Shown here one piece after another: positions 63,528-64,000 of a stretch of 64,000 nucleotides of DNA. Source of the stretch: JTS-RE37 sp963756115 (GTDB taxonomy: Bacteria; Bacteroidota; Bacteroidia; Flavobacteriales; Flavobacteriaceae); NCBI GenBank assembly GCA_963756115.1, contig CAVWMN010000003.1:496001-560000 (forward strand), read 5' to 3'. How positions within the stretch are numbered: position 1 is the stretch's first letter; every line of letters starts with the position of its first letter. The notes under the pieces are model-generated. The model saw only the letters and a list, made by a program, of their open reading frames with translations, was not told the DNA's origin and made no database searches. The position numbers and the translations under genes were made by a program.

Positions 63528-64000
63528 TGCGGAATATATACCTAGCCCTCCTCATCATTATTGCTATAGTACCGGCATTCCCGCAGGAACAACCTGATAG
63601 TTTTTCTCTCGAAGAAGCTATTTCCTATGCCCTCGAACACAATTACAGCGCTATCAATGCCGAGCGGGATATCCTGGATGCGAGAAAGCAAAAATGGGAA
63701 ACCATCGCAACGGGCCTCCCACAAATAACAGGGGATGTCAGCTACCAGAATCAACTAAAACAACCGGTATCCCTGATACCTGCCGAATTTTTTGGAGGGG
63801 AGCCCGGCACGTTCCAACCCATTGTTTTCGGACAGCCCCAACAAGCCAATGCTACTGCCACCTTACGCCAGCAGATTTTTGACGGATCGTACCTTGTGGG
63901 GGTACAGGCAACAAAAGCCTTCCTCAGCTACAGTCAGAACAATAAGGAGAAAACCGCCCAGGAAGTGCGGAGTGCGGTCGTGGAAGCCTATGGTAATGTC
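63527..64000 (+). CDS. TolC-family outer-membrane efflux protein, C-terminus outside window
   Basis: 158 codons are visible. Signal peptide to about residue 20 (IAIVPAFPQ). The TolC pattern follows: FSLEEAISYALEHNYSAINAERDILDARKQKWETIATGLPQITGDVSYQNQ, and later ATATLRQQIFDGSYLVGVQATKAFLSYSQNNKEKTAQEVRSAVVEAYGNV. These are the coiled-coil hairpins and the strand region of an outer-membrane channel. The start overlaps the TetR stop by one base. An MFP and an RND pump are expected next, beyond the window. Confidence 0.9.
   Translation, partial: MRNIYLALLIIIAIVPAFPQEQPDSFSLEEAISYALEHNYSAINAERDILDARKQKWETIATGLPQITGDVSYQNQLKQPVSLIPAEFFGGEPGTFQPIVFGQPQQANATATLRQQIFDGSYLVGVQATKAFLSYSQNNKEKTAQEVRSAVVEAYGNV

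Overview
The window looks like chromosomal DNA of a marine-type member of the Bacteroidota, most likely family Flavobacteriaceae. The evidence is two SusC/SusD pairs, five FG-GAP/ASPIC-UnbV proteins, many lipoproteins, TAnnTTTG promoter boxes in place of E. coli-type -10 boxes, DUF6090, DUF4097 and YwqK families, and a CrtY-type lycopene cyclase. All functions are read from motifs and family knowledge; no database search was run.

Layout. (1) 1-2176: a partial gluconokinase-like gene diverges from a Tat-exported sugar isomerase/epimerase-like protein and an RraA-family protein, with two GntR-type palindromes between them. (2) 2170-10703: a LytS/LytTR two-component pair, then an operon of EF-hand protein, CotH kinase-like lipoprotein, YHYH protein and a frameshifted HupE-like protein, then DUF6090, then a second operon of YHYH lipoprotein, YwqK-like lipoprotein and SCO protein. 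The two operons carry matching promoters, each with three 9-bp direct repeats at exact 21-bp spacing and a CTTTG box at the same offset. They are therefore probably one LytTR regulon and perhaps one envelope system. (3) 10915-30525: three lipoproteins of about 1100 aa with FG-GAP and ASPIC/UnbV domains, a SusC/SusD pair, two secreted PIG-L deacetylases and a lipoprotein amidohydrolase broken by one frameshift. No glycoside hydrolase is present. (4) 30526-32770: an alpha/beta hydrolase between two dense arrays of a short REP-like repeat, then tRNA-Asn with a duplicated tail and terminator.

(5) 32862-41839: RseP-type protease, SCO protein, FeoA-FeoB-FeoB-associated protein, an ECF sigma / anti-sigma-HEAT / DUF4097 operon, DUF423 and a TonB-plug lipoprotein. 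(6) 41940-48578: small proteins, then a metal locus. A ZIP transporter, a gene remnant and a DtxR/MntR-type regulator lie on one strand. Divergent from them, behind a 20-bp inverted repeat, are a di-heme cytochrome lipoprotein, a Rieske lipoprotein and an outer-membrane porin-like protein. (7) 48666-61728: lycopene cyclase, then SusC, a SusD gene broken by about four frameshifts, an ASPIC lipoprotein, a vanadium-haloperoxidase-like lipoprotein with all expected vanadate ligands, and a membrane-anchored CRTAC1-like protein. (8) 61793-64000: polyprenyl diphosphate synthase, divergent from a TetR regulator and a TolC-type efflux gene cut by the window end.

The strongest leads for an undescribed system are the LytTR-linked EF-hand/CotH/YHYH/SCO genes and the metal-regulated di-heme/Rieske/porin operon. 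Six apparent frameshifts in three genes could be real decay or assembly error. They should be settled with reads before anything is concluded from them.
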